From Clostridia bacterium UC5.1-1D2 (GTDB taxonomy: Bacteria; Bacillota; Clostridia; Lachnospirales; Lachnospiraceae): a DNA stretch of 64,000 nucleotides. Both the position numbers and the translations under genes were made by a program. The stretch lies in the NCBI GenBank assembly GCA_001304855.1, contig BBZN01000007.1:1-64000 (forward strand), given 5' to 3'. Below the pieces are notes generated by a model. It had not been told where the DNA came from. It made no database searches and saw nothing but the letters and a program-made list of their open reading frames with translations. Below, piece by piece: positions 40,748-50,640 of this stretch (position 1 is its first letter; the number at the start of each line of letters is the position of its first letter).

Positions 40748-40897
40748 ATGTACGCCGGGAATCTCTTTGCGCCTTATTTTCGAGATCATTTTTTGTCAGC
40801 TGTACACAAATTTATAAGGCGTACCTGGCGCGTACGTTGCTTATATTTGTGTGCGGCCGGCGGGAAATCAGGGTGCAGGGAGATTCCCAGCGTACAT
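40748..40897. repeat. Palindromic intergenic element, copy 2
   Basis: 150 bases bounded by ATGTACGCCGGGAATCTC (40748-40765) and GAGATTCCCAGCGTACAT (40880-40897), an 18-bp terminal inverted repeat with one mismatch. Inside, TACACAAAT pairs with ATTTGTGTG and GGCGTAC with GTACG. Shares most blocks with 30783-30940. Lies between lplA and lpdA inside the gcv operon. Confidence 0.85.
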
Positions 40898-40948
40898 TTT
40901 ATGTCTCAGACCACCCTCTGACGCCTGCAGGCTCCTAAGGGCTGCGCG

Positions 40949-41979
40949 TCAGTCCTCAGGCGCAGCCTGAAGGCTTTCCCTTATGAAAGCCGCTATCTCT
41001 CCTTTTATGATATTCAACTGATTATGGGCTCCCGCTTCCCCTTTACAGGCTCCCGCCCCCAGGACTGCTTTGCAGAGAGGCCGGGCCCCATAAGCGCAGC
41101 CCTTCAGAGCCTGTTCCAGCTCTCCCGCTAAGTCCTGCTCCATAGCGTCGGAATATACATTCACATCCTGAACCATTCCCTCATTCACATACATCTGAAT
41201 TTGAATCTCACCCCAGGAGAAACGCCTGCCTATCTCATACTGAAAAGGAATTTTTCTGCCGTATTTCCACTGCCAGGATTCAAATCTCTCCGTCAGCTTC
41301 TGCATCTCTTCCTGCAAAAGCGCATCCTCCTTCATCTTAACCGGGGCGTGCCCGTATACGCCGGAAAATGCCCGAACCAGGGCGGATTTCATCTTATCTG
41401 CAGTGACGTCCTCCCTGTACTCGCAAAGATTGGCTACCCGGGATTTTACGGAGGCCACCCCCTTGGATGCCAGCTTCTCCCCGGATACATTCAGATATCT
41501 GGACATCTTTTCTTTATCTGTATTCAGGAGCAGGGTCCGTGGTGGCAGCAGCAGTCTCCCCTGCTGTAGAAGGCGTTGCCGGAAAACTTGCGGCCCTCCA
41601 CTGTAATATCATTGCGCCCCGTCTTTTCCGCCTGAATCCCAAGCATCTGAACCGCCTTCACAATCACGTCCAGCTGACGCCCCAGATTATAATCAGGCCT
41701 CCTCACAATAAATGTGAAGTTTAAGTTTCCCATATCATGATATACGGCCCCTCCGCCTGAGAGACGGCGCGCCAGATACCCGCCCTCCTTCTCCAGTAAA
41801 TCCACCCTGCACTCCCTCCAGCAGTTCTGGTTTTTTCCAATTACCACTGTGTGGCGGTTCTGCCAGAGAAACAAAATACATGCGCCGCCGGGGACATGGC
41901 CGGTGAGATATTCCTCCACTGCAAGGTTTCTGTATGGGTATGTATTTCCCGTCTCCATCCATATCAACCGGTCTATCAA
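40949..41979 (-). CDS. lplA: Lipoate-protein ligase (one frameshift)
   Basis: Attaches lipoate to GcvH. About 340 residues. Family motifs: MGNLNFTFIV, NRHTVVIGKNQN, RRLSGGGAVYHD (lipoate/ATP loop), EGRKFSGNAFY, and the C-terminal accessory domain KYGRKIPFQYEIGRRFSWGEI. The start is a TTG at 41979 with AGGAGG seven bases upstream; no ATG with a ribosome site exists. One frame change near 41520. Its place in the gcv operon supplies lipoylation with its client. Confidence 0.88.
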
Positions 41980-42051
41980 TCTGACTCCTCCTGCAAAATC
42001 TGCCCGGCCGGAACTTATGAGCCAGACGGGCAGCAATCTATTATTTGTAAA

Positions 42052-43506
42052 TTATTCCCAATTATACCGCAGCACCGGTTTCCGGGCGGCAGTCACCTCG
42101 TCGGGCCTGCCGACAGGCGTATTGTGGGGCGCGCTGTGAAGGAGCTCCGGCGATTTCACAGCGTCCTGGTAAATCTTGTGAAATACGGCTATGGCTTCAT
42201 CCAGGGTTTCTTTCGATTCGGTCTCGGTGGGTTCCACCATCAGCGCCTCATGGACAATCAGCGGAAAGTACATGGTAGGCGGATGAATGCCGTAATCCAG
42301 AAGGGCTTTGGCAATATCCATAGCCGTCACTCCAATATCACGCTTCAGCCTTTCCAGCGTCATAACAAACTCATGCATGCAGGTTTCATCATAAGCCATC
42401 TCATATACATCCGACAGCTTAACCTTCATGTAATTGGCGTTCAGCACTGCGTTGGAGGCAGCCAGGGGTATTCCCTCCCTGCCCAGTGTAAGAATATAGC
42501 CAATGCCTTTACAACCACCAGGAAGTTGCCGTAAAACTCCTTGACGTCTCCGATGCTCTCGCTTGCCCGCTCAAACCTGTATTCCCATCCGCAGCCCTTC
42601 TCTTCACCGGCCTCCTTTTTCACAACAGCCGCACCGGGCAGATAAGGCTTCAGGAAAGCTTTGCAGCCCACCGGCCCGCTTCCCGGCCCGCCTCCTCCGT
42701 GGGGAGTGGAAAAGGTCTTGTGGAGGTTCAGGTGAACCACGTCAAAGCCCATATCTCCCGGCCTGACAATCCCCATAACCGCATTGAGATTTGCGCCGTC
42801 ATAGTAGCACAGTCCTCCCGCCTCATGGACAATCCTGGTGATTTCCAGGATATTCTTGTCAAAAAGCCCCACCGTATTGGGGTTCGTCAGCATCAATCCT
42901 GCCGTATCTTCCCTGCGGCCGCCCTCAGCTCCTCCAAATCCACGCATCCGTCCTCCCTGGAAGGAATACTTACCACCTCATAGCCGCACATAGCCGCACT
43001 GGCAGGATTCGTGCCGTGTGCAGAATCAGGGACTATGATTTTGGTTCGTTTGACGTCATTTCTATGTACATGATAGGCCTTTATAAGCAGCAGGCCCGTA
43101 AACTCCCCGTGGCTCCGGCTGCAGGCTGGAAGGTCATGGAGTCCATGCCCGTAATTTCGCAAAGATACCTTTCAGCCAGATATAATACCTCCAAAGCCCC
43201 CTGCACCGTTCCCTCCGGCTGCAGGGGATGAATGGCTTTAAACCCCTTTAGCCCGGCGGCCTCCTCATTGACCTTGGGATTATATTTCATGGTACAGGAG
43301 CCCAGGGGATAGAAACCGTCGTTGACGCCATGGGCCCGCTTTGCAAGCTCTGTATAGTGGCGGCTGATCTCATTCTCAGACAGGTGAGGCAGTCTGGGTT
43401 TTTGACGCCTGGCGTGGGCAGGGGAAAGCCTGATCCCCGGTACGTCGCATTCAGAAATCAGTCCCAGTCCTCTGCCCTCTGCCCCTTTTTCAAATATCAG
43501 CTTCAT
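42052..43506 (-). CDS. gcvPB: Glycine decarboxylase subunit 2 (three frameshifts)
   Basis: Beta half of the split P-protein, about 485 residues. PLP lysine in [21 protein letters not shown]; other landmarks are [54 protein letters not shown] and [10 protein letters not shown]. Frame changes near 43100, 42910 and 42445. Start MKLIFEK at 43506 overlaps the gcvPA stop as ATGA. Confidence 0.92.
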
Positions 43507-44869
43507 AAACCGCACACCTCCTTATGGCTGCATTGGCCCTGAAGGACCTCCTTTACGATGGACGCCGTCCGGTCCATCTCCTCCCTGGTATTCATTTCTG
43601 TGGCGCACCAGAGGATTTCCCTGTCCGAGAGAGGCAGGCCCCCCAGTATTCCGGCTTTCTCCAAAGCCCTTAAGATGTGGCCGCTGTCAGTGCATTTTCC
43701 CTCAGGGCTCACAGTGACAAATTCGTGGAAAAATTCTCCTTTATATTTAGGTTCCAGCCCTGCCTGCGCAAGTACCTCTTTCAGATAATGGGCCTTTGAC
43801 AGACACTGCCCCGCAGCTTCTTCCATGCCTCCAGCCCCATGGCCGACATGTATACTGCCGCCGTCAGGGCGCACCATGCCTGGTTGGAACAGATATTGGA
43901 TCCGGCCTTCTCCCTGCGGATATGCTGCTCCCTGGCCTGAAGGGTCAGTACAAATGCCCGGCGGCCTTTGTCATCTCTTGTCTCCCCCACAATGCGGCCC
44001 GGCAGCTTCCTGGTCATAGATGCGTCTGCTGCCATAAATCCCAGATAGGGGCCGCCTAATGCCAGGGGCATGCCCAGCGGCTGCCCGTCTCCCACTGCTA
44101 TATCCGCGCCGTACTCTGCCGGCGTTTTCATCACTGCAAGAACCAGAGGATTGCAGCCCATAATATATTTGGCGCCTGCTTCATGGGCAATCCTGCCCAG
44201 CAGATCTCCGTCCTCCAGATTCCCATAGAAATTGGGCTGCTGCACATACAAGCAGGCAGCCTGCGGATCCCCCTCCAGAAGAGTTTTTAACGCCTCACTG
44301 TCCGTAACCCCGTCCTTTTCCGGTACAAGTACCACCCGAGTATTGCTGCCGAAACAGTATGTCTTTATAACCCGGATAATCCCCGGCGCCGCCGCCCCGG
44401 AAATATAGGCGGTGGTCCGCTTCCTGTCCCTGCACATGGCAACAGCCTCCGCAGCAGCAGTGGCGCCGTCATAGACAGACGCATTGGAGGCGTCCATGCC
44501 CGTCAGCTGGCAGATCATTGTCTGATACTCAAATATGGACTGAAGGATTCCCTGGCTTATCTCCGCCTGGTATGGGGTATAGGAAGTTACAAATTCCTCC
44601 TTGGAAATCACACTGGAGACAATTGCCGGTATGTAGTGATGATAAGCGCCGGCTCCCCGGAATATATGTTTAAAGACCACATTCTTATCAGCCATCTCCT
44701 CCATCCGGCCAATCACCGCCTGTTCATTTAAACCCGCAGGCAGCTTCAGCCCCTGCTTCAGCTTTACCTCCTCCGGAATGACGGAAAACATCTCGTCAAA
44801 GCTGTTGAACCCTATCTCGTGAAGCATTTCCTGCTGTTCCCCGGGTCTGCCTGGTACATAGCTTCCCAT
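43503..44869 (-). CDS. gcvPA: Glycine decarboxylase subunit 1 (one frameshift)
   Basis: Alpha half of the P-protein, about 450 residues. Seen: [58 protein letters not shown], and [10 protein letters not shown]. One break near 43805, after which the tail continues [14 protein letters not shown] and ends at 43503. Works with GcvPB to decarboxylate glycine and load the aminomethyl group on GcvH. Confidence 0.92.
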
Positions 44870-44963
44870 TCTTTACACCTCGTTTCTGATGATTCATTGC
44901 CGGCGCCCCCAGGTTCCCCTGAAGCCCGTTCCATTCCCGCCCTGAAGGTATTAAAAGAACGCT

Positions 44964-45344
44964 CTAATCCAGGGTCTTCAAAAATTCCTCATACTCTTGA
45001 CCGCTCATCAGTTTCTCTGTGCCGCTTATGTCCTCCACCTTCACAAACCATGCATCGTACGGTCCTTCATTGATGGATTCAGGCGCGTCCAGCAAATCCC
45101 CGTTCACCTGGGCTACCCTTCCTGTCACGGGAGAATACACATCTGAAACCGCCTTTACAGATTCCACATCTGCAAAGGCCTGGCCTGCAGTAATTTCGTC
45201 CCCCTCCTCCGGCAGGTTCACAAACACCAGATCTCCAAGGGCGTTCTGGGCGTAGTCGGAAAGACCTATATATGCCGTGGTTTCATCCTCCATCTTTACC
45301 CACTCGTGGGATTTCGTATACTTCAATTCAGCCGGAATATTCAT
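44964..45344 (-). CDS. gcvH: Glycine cleavage H protein
   Basis: 126-residue lipoyl carrier. [14 protein letters not shown] at the start; the lipoylated Lys lies in [16 protein letters not shown]. The start at 45344 has GGAGGAG eight bases upstream; the ATG seven codons earlier includes that site and is rejected. Frame intact. Confidence 0.95.
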   Translation of the reverse strand: MNIPAELKYTKSHEWVKMEDETTAYIGLSDYAQNALGDLVFVNLPEEGDEITAGQAFADVESVKAVSDVYSPVTGRVAQVNGDLLDAPESINEGPYDAWFVKVEDISGTEKLMSGQEYEEFLKTLD

Positions 45345-45419
45345 TTTATTTTCTCCTCCATTCATGTTCCTGTGATTATAATTTATTTGTAACAGTTCAG
45401 GGCTGCTCTGTCCCTTCCC

Positions 45420-46530
45420 TCACCCCCTTTTATAAAAGGGAAGAGCCACAATCTCTGCAGCCACCCTCCTGCCCCGGACGTCCACTTCCACAGCCGTACC
45501 GGGTTCTTTACAGGCCACGTCCACCAACGCCATTGCCGCCGGATACCCCAGATAGGGGCAGTGTGTTCCTGAAGTGGTCATTCCTATCAGCTGACCGCCT
45601 GCATATACCGCCTGCCGCTCCCTCACAATGCCTCTGCCTGTAACCCTTAAGCCCACGCGCTTTCTTGTAAGGGGCCCTTTTTCCATCAGCGCCTTTTTCC
45701 CTATAAAGTCTTCCTTACCCATCTTCACAAAGAATCCCAGTCCGGCCTCCTCAGGGGAAATGCCGTCATCCATCTCGTGTCCGTAAAGGGGCATAGACGC
45801 TTCCAGCCGCAGGGTGTCTCTGGCTCCCAGGCCGCAGGGTATCAGTCCATACTCCCTGCCGACTTCCATAAGCAATTCCCACATCCTCGGCCCTTCTGAC
45901 GCCTCCAGATAAATCTCCACTCCATCCTCCCCGTATATCCCGTTTTAGATATAATACACCTAATATCTCCTATGAAGCCGTCAAACCTGCAGGTGTAATA
46001 TTTCTCAGGTATATCCTCCTCCTTCACAAGCTTTCTGAGAATCTCCATGGCCCTTGGCCCTGCAGGGCCAGCTGCGCCACCGAGGAGGAGATATCTTCAA
46101 AGGAAACGTCTCCAAATTGGCGGGACTTCATCCATGCATAATCCTTATCCTTGTTGGAGGCATTTACCACAATAAAATAGCAGCCATCCCTCACCTTGTA
46201 GACAATCAGATCGTCCACGACGCCGCCCTGCTCATTGCACATAGGGCTGTAGCGGGCCTGGCCTTCTGCCATAACCCTGTAATCATTGGTCAGAAGCATG
46301 TTCAGATTCTTAAGAGCATCCGGGCCCTTGCAGATAATCTCTCCCATATGGGATACGTCAAAGAGTCCGCATTCCTGCCGCACAGCCATGTGCTCCTTTA
46401 TCACTCCCGTCTCATACTGTACCGGAAGCAGATAGCCTGCAAAGGGGACCATCTTTCCCCCGTACTTTACGTGTGTGTCATAGAGCGGCGTCCTCAGCAG
46501 GTTCTCCGTCTCCGTTGCCGTTGTGGCCAT
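45420..46530 (-). CDS. gcvT: Aminomethyltransferase, glycine cleavage T protein (two frameshifts)
   Basis: Folate-dependent T-protein, about 368 residues. Seen: RTPLYDTHVKYGGKMVPFAGY, GLFDVSHMGEI, DDLIVYKV, SKTGYTGEDG, LGARDTLRLEA and TSGTHCPYLGYPAAMALV. Frame changes near 46035 and 45925. The start at 46530 follows AAAGGAGG by seven bases; an apparent longer frame runs back through the riboswitch and is not coding. First gene of the operon. Confidence 0.92.
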
Positions 46531-46571
46531 AATTAACCCTCCTTTACTTTCCTTCCGCCCCAAAACAGGAA

Positions 46572-46603
46572 CAAAAAAACGCACGAACAAAAAGTGTTCA
46601 TGC
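46572..46603 (-). terminator. Intrinsic terminator of the glycine riboswitch
   Basis: On the minus strand GCATGAACA (46595-46603) pairs with TGTTCGTGC (46581-46589) and is followed by GTTTTTTTG (46572-46580). It sits between the second glycine aptamer and gcvT, the expected place for the expression platform. Confidence 0.9.
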
Positions 46604-46604
46604 G

Positions 46605-46748
46605 CTCTGTCTTTGTACCTGAAAGATTTGGCTTCGTCGGTGCTCATCGCTTTCCAGAGTATCGTCCGGTATCCGGTCCTTTTGCCTGAGAGTTCTCCGC
46701 TTCCCCTTCGGCGCTGCCCCAGGCAGTCTCTCCCGAATCCATCACCCG
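46605..46748 (-). ncRNA. Tandem glycine riboswitch
   Basis: Reading leftward, aptamer 1 shows GGGAGAGACTGCC, GCGCCGAAGGGGAAGC and AACTCTCAGGCAAAAGGACCG. Aptamer 2 shows ACTCTGGAAAGC, CACCGACGAAGCC and ATCTTTCAGGTACAAAGACAG. These are the conserved pieces of the two-aptamer gcvT-type glycine riboswitch. With the terminator just downstream it should switch on the operon when glycine is high. Confidence 0.93.
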
Positions 46749-46804
46749 ATGGTATGCAGTTGTCTGCAAAAGGAATAAATACCCTTACGCCTTATGCTAA
46801 TTTC

Positions 46805-46833
46805 ATACTAACACAGGAGTCATTGTCAGTCAA
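46805..46833 (-). promoter_or_regulatory. Promoter of the glycine cleavage operon
   Basis: Minus strand TTGACT (46828-46833), 17-base spacer, TAGTAT (46805-46810). Transcription would begin about 50 bases before the riboswitch. The 46834-47069 stretch to the next gene is AT-rich and shows no gene. Confidence 0.8.
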
Positions 46834-47069
46834 TAAGAAAAAATCGTTTAAATATTAACACTTTACAGGGGTGTGTTTTAAATTTGCTTTCTGCCTGTCC
46901 TGTTTTAATAAATATTTTTATTTGCTCTTTTTAAAAAATACTGGTAATCTGCAATAAAGTGGTATATAATGAGCAAAGATAATGAGGCGAAGGTGTTCCT
47001 TTAGCCTCATTATTGTCTAAAAAGGATTGTTTGCTACACCACATGACAGTTAGGAAAGAAGGTGACAAT

Positions 47070-47945
47070 ATGCATAAGTTTATGCGGACTGTGGGATTTA
47101 GCATGTACCAGAAAAAACAGGATATGGAGAAGCTGCTTCGCCGTCTGGCGAAAGAAGGGGAACGCACAGGAGTCCTGACGGACGCCGACGGCGGCAGGCT
47201 CTGCGAGCTGAGAGCCGAACTGGCTCCAGGTATAGGTGTCGCCATGGTGGGGCAGCTCAGTGAAAGAGGAACCTTCCGCAGGGAATATTATTATCCCTAC
47301 ACCAAAAGTACGGAAATCAGTTCCAGAGCGGACTGTTCCATTCAGCGTCATACGGAGCGTGAAACTTATGCCGGTCTCCTGGATGAATATAAGGTTGGAA
47401 TCTCCTGATTTTTATATGGAAAATTCTATGGAATACAGAATACGTCTGGCTGCCAAACAGCCTGTGAAACCGGCGGGCGCCGCCCTCACAGGATTTTCCG
47501 TACAGGGAAGGATACTCCTGCCCATACAGAAAACCCAGCAGCAGGCCGAGGACTCCAAGCAGGCGGCAAAGGTGCGCTCCAGCCTCCTGGAAGCAGCCAA
47601 ACACGGAGACGAGGATGCCATTGAGACCTTGACCATCGAGGATATCGATATGTATTCTATGGTTTCCAGGAGGATCGTCCATGAGGACGTCTATTCAATC
47701 ATTGAAACCTGCTTCATGCCTGCGGGGTGGAATGCGACCAGTATTCGGTTATTGGTGAGATCACAGGCATTGAGGTCAAAACCAACCGGATCACAGGTGA
47801 GGAGATCTACAAACTGCGCCTGGACTGCAACGATATGATTTTCCACACCCTGATTAACAAACAGGACCTCCTGGGCGTGCCCGAGACAGGCAGGAGATTT
47901 AAAGGGCAGGTGTGGATGCAAGGAACGATTGAATTTGAGGCTTGA
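47070..47945 (+). CDS. DUF3881 family protein (two frameshifts)
   Basis: About 290-residue cytoplasmic protein typical of Lachnospiraceae. It opens MHKFMRTVGFSMYQKKQDMEKLL and ends CNDMIFHTLINKQDLLGVPETGRRFKGQVWMQG. The pieces join near 47405 and 47735. No membrane segment or catalytic motif is visible; function unknown. GAAGGTGA serves as ribosome site. A short hairpin AGGCGG/CCGCCT (47974-48000) follows. Confidence 0.75.
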
Positions 47946-48007
47946 TTTTTTTTACAATATACGCTATTATATAAGGCGGGTCATGTGATATGAACCGCCT
48001 GTGTAAT

Positions 48008-48065
48008 GTTTCCGTAGCTCAGTTGGATAGAGCGACCGCCTCCTAAGCGGGCGGTGACCTCTCAC
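48008..48065 (+). pseudogene. Truncated tRNA-Arg (CCT) copy
   Basis: Shares the first 26 bases (acceptor 5' strand and D arm) with the intact tRNA at 48099, and has its own anticodon arm CCGC-CTCCTAA-GCGG. Then the sequence diverges: no T arm or 3' acceptor strand follows. Probably a leftover of integration or recombination at the tRNA. Confidence 0.75.
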
Positions 48066-48098
48066 CTTTTGACTAATAAAGTTTCATTTTTTTGACAT

Positions 48099-48172
48099 GT
48101 TTCCGTAGCTCAGTTGGATAGAGCACTCGCCTCCTAAGCGAGGGGTCGGGCGTTCAAGTCGCCTCGGGAACA
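48099..48172 (+). tRNA. tRNA-Arg (anticodon CCT)
   Basis: Complete cloverleaf: acceptor GTTTCCG/CGGGAAC (one G-U pair), D arm GCTC...GAGC, anticodon arm CTCGC-CTCCTAA-GCGAG with CCT, T arm GGGCG-TTCAAGT-CGCCT, discriminator A. No encoded CCA. The integrase gene of the adjacent element ends 183 bases downstream, making the 3' part of this tRNA the likely attachment site. Confidence 0.93.
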
Positions 48173-48354
48173 TTGGAAGTGCTGAAAAATCAAGGGTTTT
48201 CAGCACTTCCTTTTTGTTTTCCCCCAAATTTCTTAGAAGATTTTGTCTTGCATAAAACTTTTATATTTATACATTTCTGCTAATAGGTGTGAGGTCGATT
48301 TCCGTAGTGTTTACTGGTTTGCTAATAAATTTGCTAATAAAAAATTAGCACCAG

Positions 48355-49731
48355 TTACTTGCTAATAGCCTGTTTACTCAGCAAAGCGCTTAACATCTGC
48401 ACTAATTCTGGTGATTGCTGCAGCTGTGCGACCAACCCAGCCAGTTCCGTGTTCTCATCCTCCGGAGGGGCAACTTTTCTTAAATCATGTTTTGCATAGA
48501 AAGCAGTCTCAAATTTTTGAGCATTTATTTTCCGGTCCTCGTCAAGGATATGGGCATATACATCCGTAATCATATTGATTTGGGAATGACCGGTATCTCC
48601 CTGGGTTGCCTTTAAATCACCGTGATTCAGTTTTAGTTTGTATGTGGTGCTGGAATGTCTTAACGAATGGAAAACAACGTCAGGCAGTCCGGCCTCTTTC
48701 CTCAGATTGCCAAAATCTTTCTCAAGAATCCTGTGTTCCACAGGCCGTCCGTTGGGAAATGTCAGAACCAGGTTGTAGTCATAATAGTCCTGTCCAAGAA
48801 AGTCTTTGAATTCGTCCTGGGTTGTCTTCCACTCTCTCAAAATATAGGCCAGTGTTTTTGGTATCCAGACTTTACGGATACTGGATTCTGTTTTTGGCTT
48901 TTTAAGTACAAGGTTCGTGGTGGTGTTCGGCATTAACGAAGGAAAAATAAATATAATATCTTTGTCATCTAGCTGCTCTCGGGCCTGCCGGGAAACTCTT
49001 GCCAGCTCCTGATCGACCAAAAGATAGGCATCGTCACGGGCAATATGCGCGTCTGTAATGAAAATTTTATCCCAGGTCAGCCCTGAAATCTCACCGATTC
49101 TTAAAGAACAGGCGAAAGCCAGGTTGATAGCCAGATACAATTTCATATCTGTACACGCATTTAGGGCAGTCCAAATGTACTCCGCGGTCCACATATCCCG
49201 CTTTTTATATTTCGTTTTGGGTTTATTCGCGGAAGGAAACGGGTTTGTCTTAATCATTTCCCATTTTACGGCCTGGTTAAAGGCACAGCGGAGTAATTTG
49301 TGAATGCTGCTAATAACGGCTGGTGAGACAAATTCATTCTTTGGCTTTCTGTTATTTGAGACAACGGATTTCGTCCGTTTTAGTTCCTGATAATACTCAT
49401 CTATAAACTTTGGACCAATCTGCTGGATCTGCTTATCTCCGATGATGGGATTAATATAGTTGGCAATCAGAGCACAGTTGGATTCAAAGGTTGATAATGC
49501 CCATTCTTCCCGGCCATATATCCTGGCAAATTCCTTTAGGAGATCTCTCACCGTTATCTCAGAAGGAGGAACGAATGTTCCTTCTTTTTGCTGCAATTCA
49601 ATTTCAGCCTTTCTTCTTTGTGCCTCTCCATAATTTTGGTAAGTTTCCCATTTTTGTTTCTTTTCCCCCCTTTCATTTACATAATAATAGGCCACAGAAT
49701 ACTTACTTTTACGTTTAATAATTGACGCCAT
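48355..49731 (-). CDS. int: Tyrosine recombinase integrase
   Basis: 458-residue phage/ICE-type integrase. N-terminal arm-binding and SAM-like regions (KRKSKYSVAYYYVNERGEK; about residues 65-160), then the catalytic domain with Arg in ACSLRIGEISGLTW, HSLRHSSTTY and the nucleophile Tyr in ITDVYAHIL. It faces the tRNA-Arg, the usual layout for a tRNA-integrating element. Frame intact. Transcribed with the excisionase gene 21 bases upstream. Confidence 0.93.
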   Translation of the reverse strand: MASIIKRKSKYSVAYYYVNERGEKKQKWETYQNYGEAQRRKAEIELQQKEGTFVPPSEITVRDLLKEFARIYGREEWALSTFESNCALIANYINPIIGDKQIQQIGPKFIDEYYQELKRTKSVVSNNRKPKNEFVSPAVISSIHKLLRCAFNQAVKWEMIKTNPFPSANKPKTKYKKRDMWTAEYIWTALNACTDMKLYLAINLAFACSLRIGEISGLTWDKIFITDAHIARDDAYLLVDQELARVSRQAREQLDDKDIIFIFPSLMPNTTTNLVLKKPKTESSIRKVWIPKTLAYILREWKTTQDEFKDFLGQDYYDYNLVLTFPNGRPVEHRILEKDFGNLRKEAGLPDVVFHSLRHSSTTYKLKLNHGDLKATQGDTGHSQINMITDVYAHILDEDRKINAQKFETAFYAKHDLRKVAPPEDENTELAGLVAQLQQSPELVQMLSALLSKQAISK

Positions 49732-49752
49732 GCTGTTCTCTCCTCTACTCGC

Positions 49753-49974
49753 TTATAGGAAGCTTTCAAGCCATTCGTCAAAAGATGATTTAGAGATGCG
49801 TATAATTCTCCCGATTTTTATTGTTTTAAAAAGCGATTCCTTACATAACTCGTAGGATTTACTCTTGCTGATCTGGAGAATATTTGCAATTTCCTGCACG
49901 GAGTATGTTTTCTTTCCATCCTCGTTTTGAGAATGGCTATCTGGCTTAGGATTTAGGTTCTCATTAGCTGTCAT
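49753..49974 (-). CDS. xis: Excisionase-like helix-turn-helix protein
   Basis: 73-residue MerR/excisionase-type DNA-binding protein: YSVQEIANILQISKSKSYEL (helix-turn-helix) and IIRISKSSFDEWLESFL (wing), with a disordered start. Directly upstream of int and cotranscribed from the promoter at 50029-50057. Would set the direction of recombination toward excision. Confidence 0.85.
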   Translation of the reverse strand: MTANENLNPKPDSHSQNEDGKKTYSVQEIANILQISKSKSYELCKESLFKTIKIGRIIRISKSSFDEWLESFL

Positions 49975-50028
49975 AAAAGTCCTTTCTATAACAGCCGGTA
50001 AGAGTCCAGCATAGTCTTCTGTAAATTC

Positions 50029-50057
50029 ATTATACGCTATCTTCTCCGGCTGTACAA
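50029..50057 (-). promoter_or_regulatory. Promoter of xis-int
   Basis: Minus strand TTGTAC (50052-50057), 17-base spacer, perfect TATAAT (50029-50034), about 55 bases before the xis start codon. Confidence 0.75.
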
Positions 50058-50371
50058 TTTATAATTAGTTGGTAAAATTTTCCGCACATATCTCCCAGCA
50101 CCACCTCCTATGCCCTTTTCGGCCACGTATCGGGCTGTACCGTGTACGATTCAATCCGGGGGCGGCGTCTGTATTGTCTCAGACCGTCCGGGGAACCCAT
50201 ATTACATGCTGGTATATGCTCTTAAATTATCAAGGTGCAGGTGATCTAAGAGCCGGATCAAGTGATGAAGCGGCTCTGGAAAATCACATACTGTTTATAA
50301 AGAGGGGAGATGGGATAGAAATACTTGAAAAAATTTAAAAATTTTTAAATACTATAAAATGTGCCATAATC

Positions 50372-50401
50372 TTGACAATATACTATATATCGTGTTAGTA
50401 T
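50372..50401 (+). promoter_or_regulatory. Promoter of the element's rightward operon
   Basis: TTGACA (50372-50377), 18-base spacer, TAGTAT (50396-50401). Transcription would begin near 50408, about 290 bases before the first gene. The stretch 50058-50371 has no convincing gene. Confidence 0.75.
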
Positions 50402-50496
50402 GGCTTTGTAATTGATTTTTGTGCTTCCGGAGGACGGAGAACTGGCGATAGAAGGCCAGAGGGTCCGACCAGCACACGTTGTTTAAGATTGCAGGT

Positions 50497-50542
50497 AGTC
50501 AGGAAAACGCCGCCATAATTACGGCATTTTTCTGGCTTTTTT
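50497..50542 (+). terminator. Leader terminator 1
   Basis: AGTCAGGAAAACGCCG (50497-50512) pairs with CGGCATTTTTCTGGCT (50522-50537) at 15 of 16 positions counting G-U, followed by a run of six T (50537-50542). Confidence 0.85.
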
Positions 50543-50590
50543 ATGGGCTGCCAATGGCGGTTCCTGTTTTGTGGGAGACCACACGTTTAT

Positions 50591-50640
50591 GGGAATGATG
50601 ACAGTGTAGGAAGGACTTATACTGGCTCATTCCCTTTTTT
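50591..50640 (+). terminator. Leader terminator 2
   Basis: GGGAATGA (50591-50598) pairs with TCATTCCC (50627-50634), with an inner CAGT/ACTG pairing, followed by six T. Only 60 bases before the first gene of the operon. Confidence 0.85.

Larger units (their letters stand above)
50408..50640 (+). ncRNA. Structured leader RNA of the mobile-element operon
   Basis: A three-way junction is readable: outer stem TGTGCT (50420-50425) with AGCACA (50471-50476), enclosing TCCG/CGGA (50426-50438) and CTGGC/GCCAG (5042-50459 region, 50442-50446 with 50455-50459). A terminator hairpin follows at 50497-50542, then TGTGG-GAGA-CCACA (50570-50583), a GNRA-loop hairpin, and a second terminator at 50591-50640. 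All stems are perfect or nearly so. Could be a riboswitch-like or antitermination leader, or a small RNA ending at the first terminator. Confidence 0.7.

Noticed and set aside
46531-46647. N-terminal extension of gcvT by 39 codons
   Set aside because: It runs through the riboswitch terminator and part of the second aptamer; the ATG at 46530 has a strong ribosome site and matches GcvT starts.
47974-48000. Terminator after the DUF3881 gene
   Set aside because: The AGGCGG/CCGCCT hairpin has a mismatch and no T-run on either side; too weak to call.
50069-50338. 89-codon rightward open frame before the leader RNA
   Set aside because: No convincing ribosome site or family; the first half looks noncoding. 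The tail GDGIEILEKI is protein-like, so a small gene remnant cannot be fully excluded.
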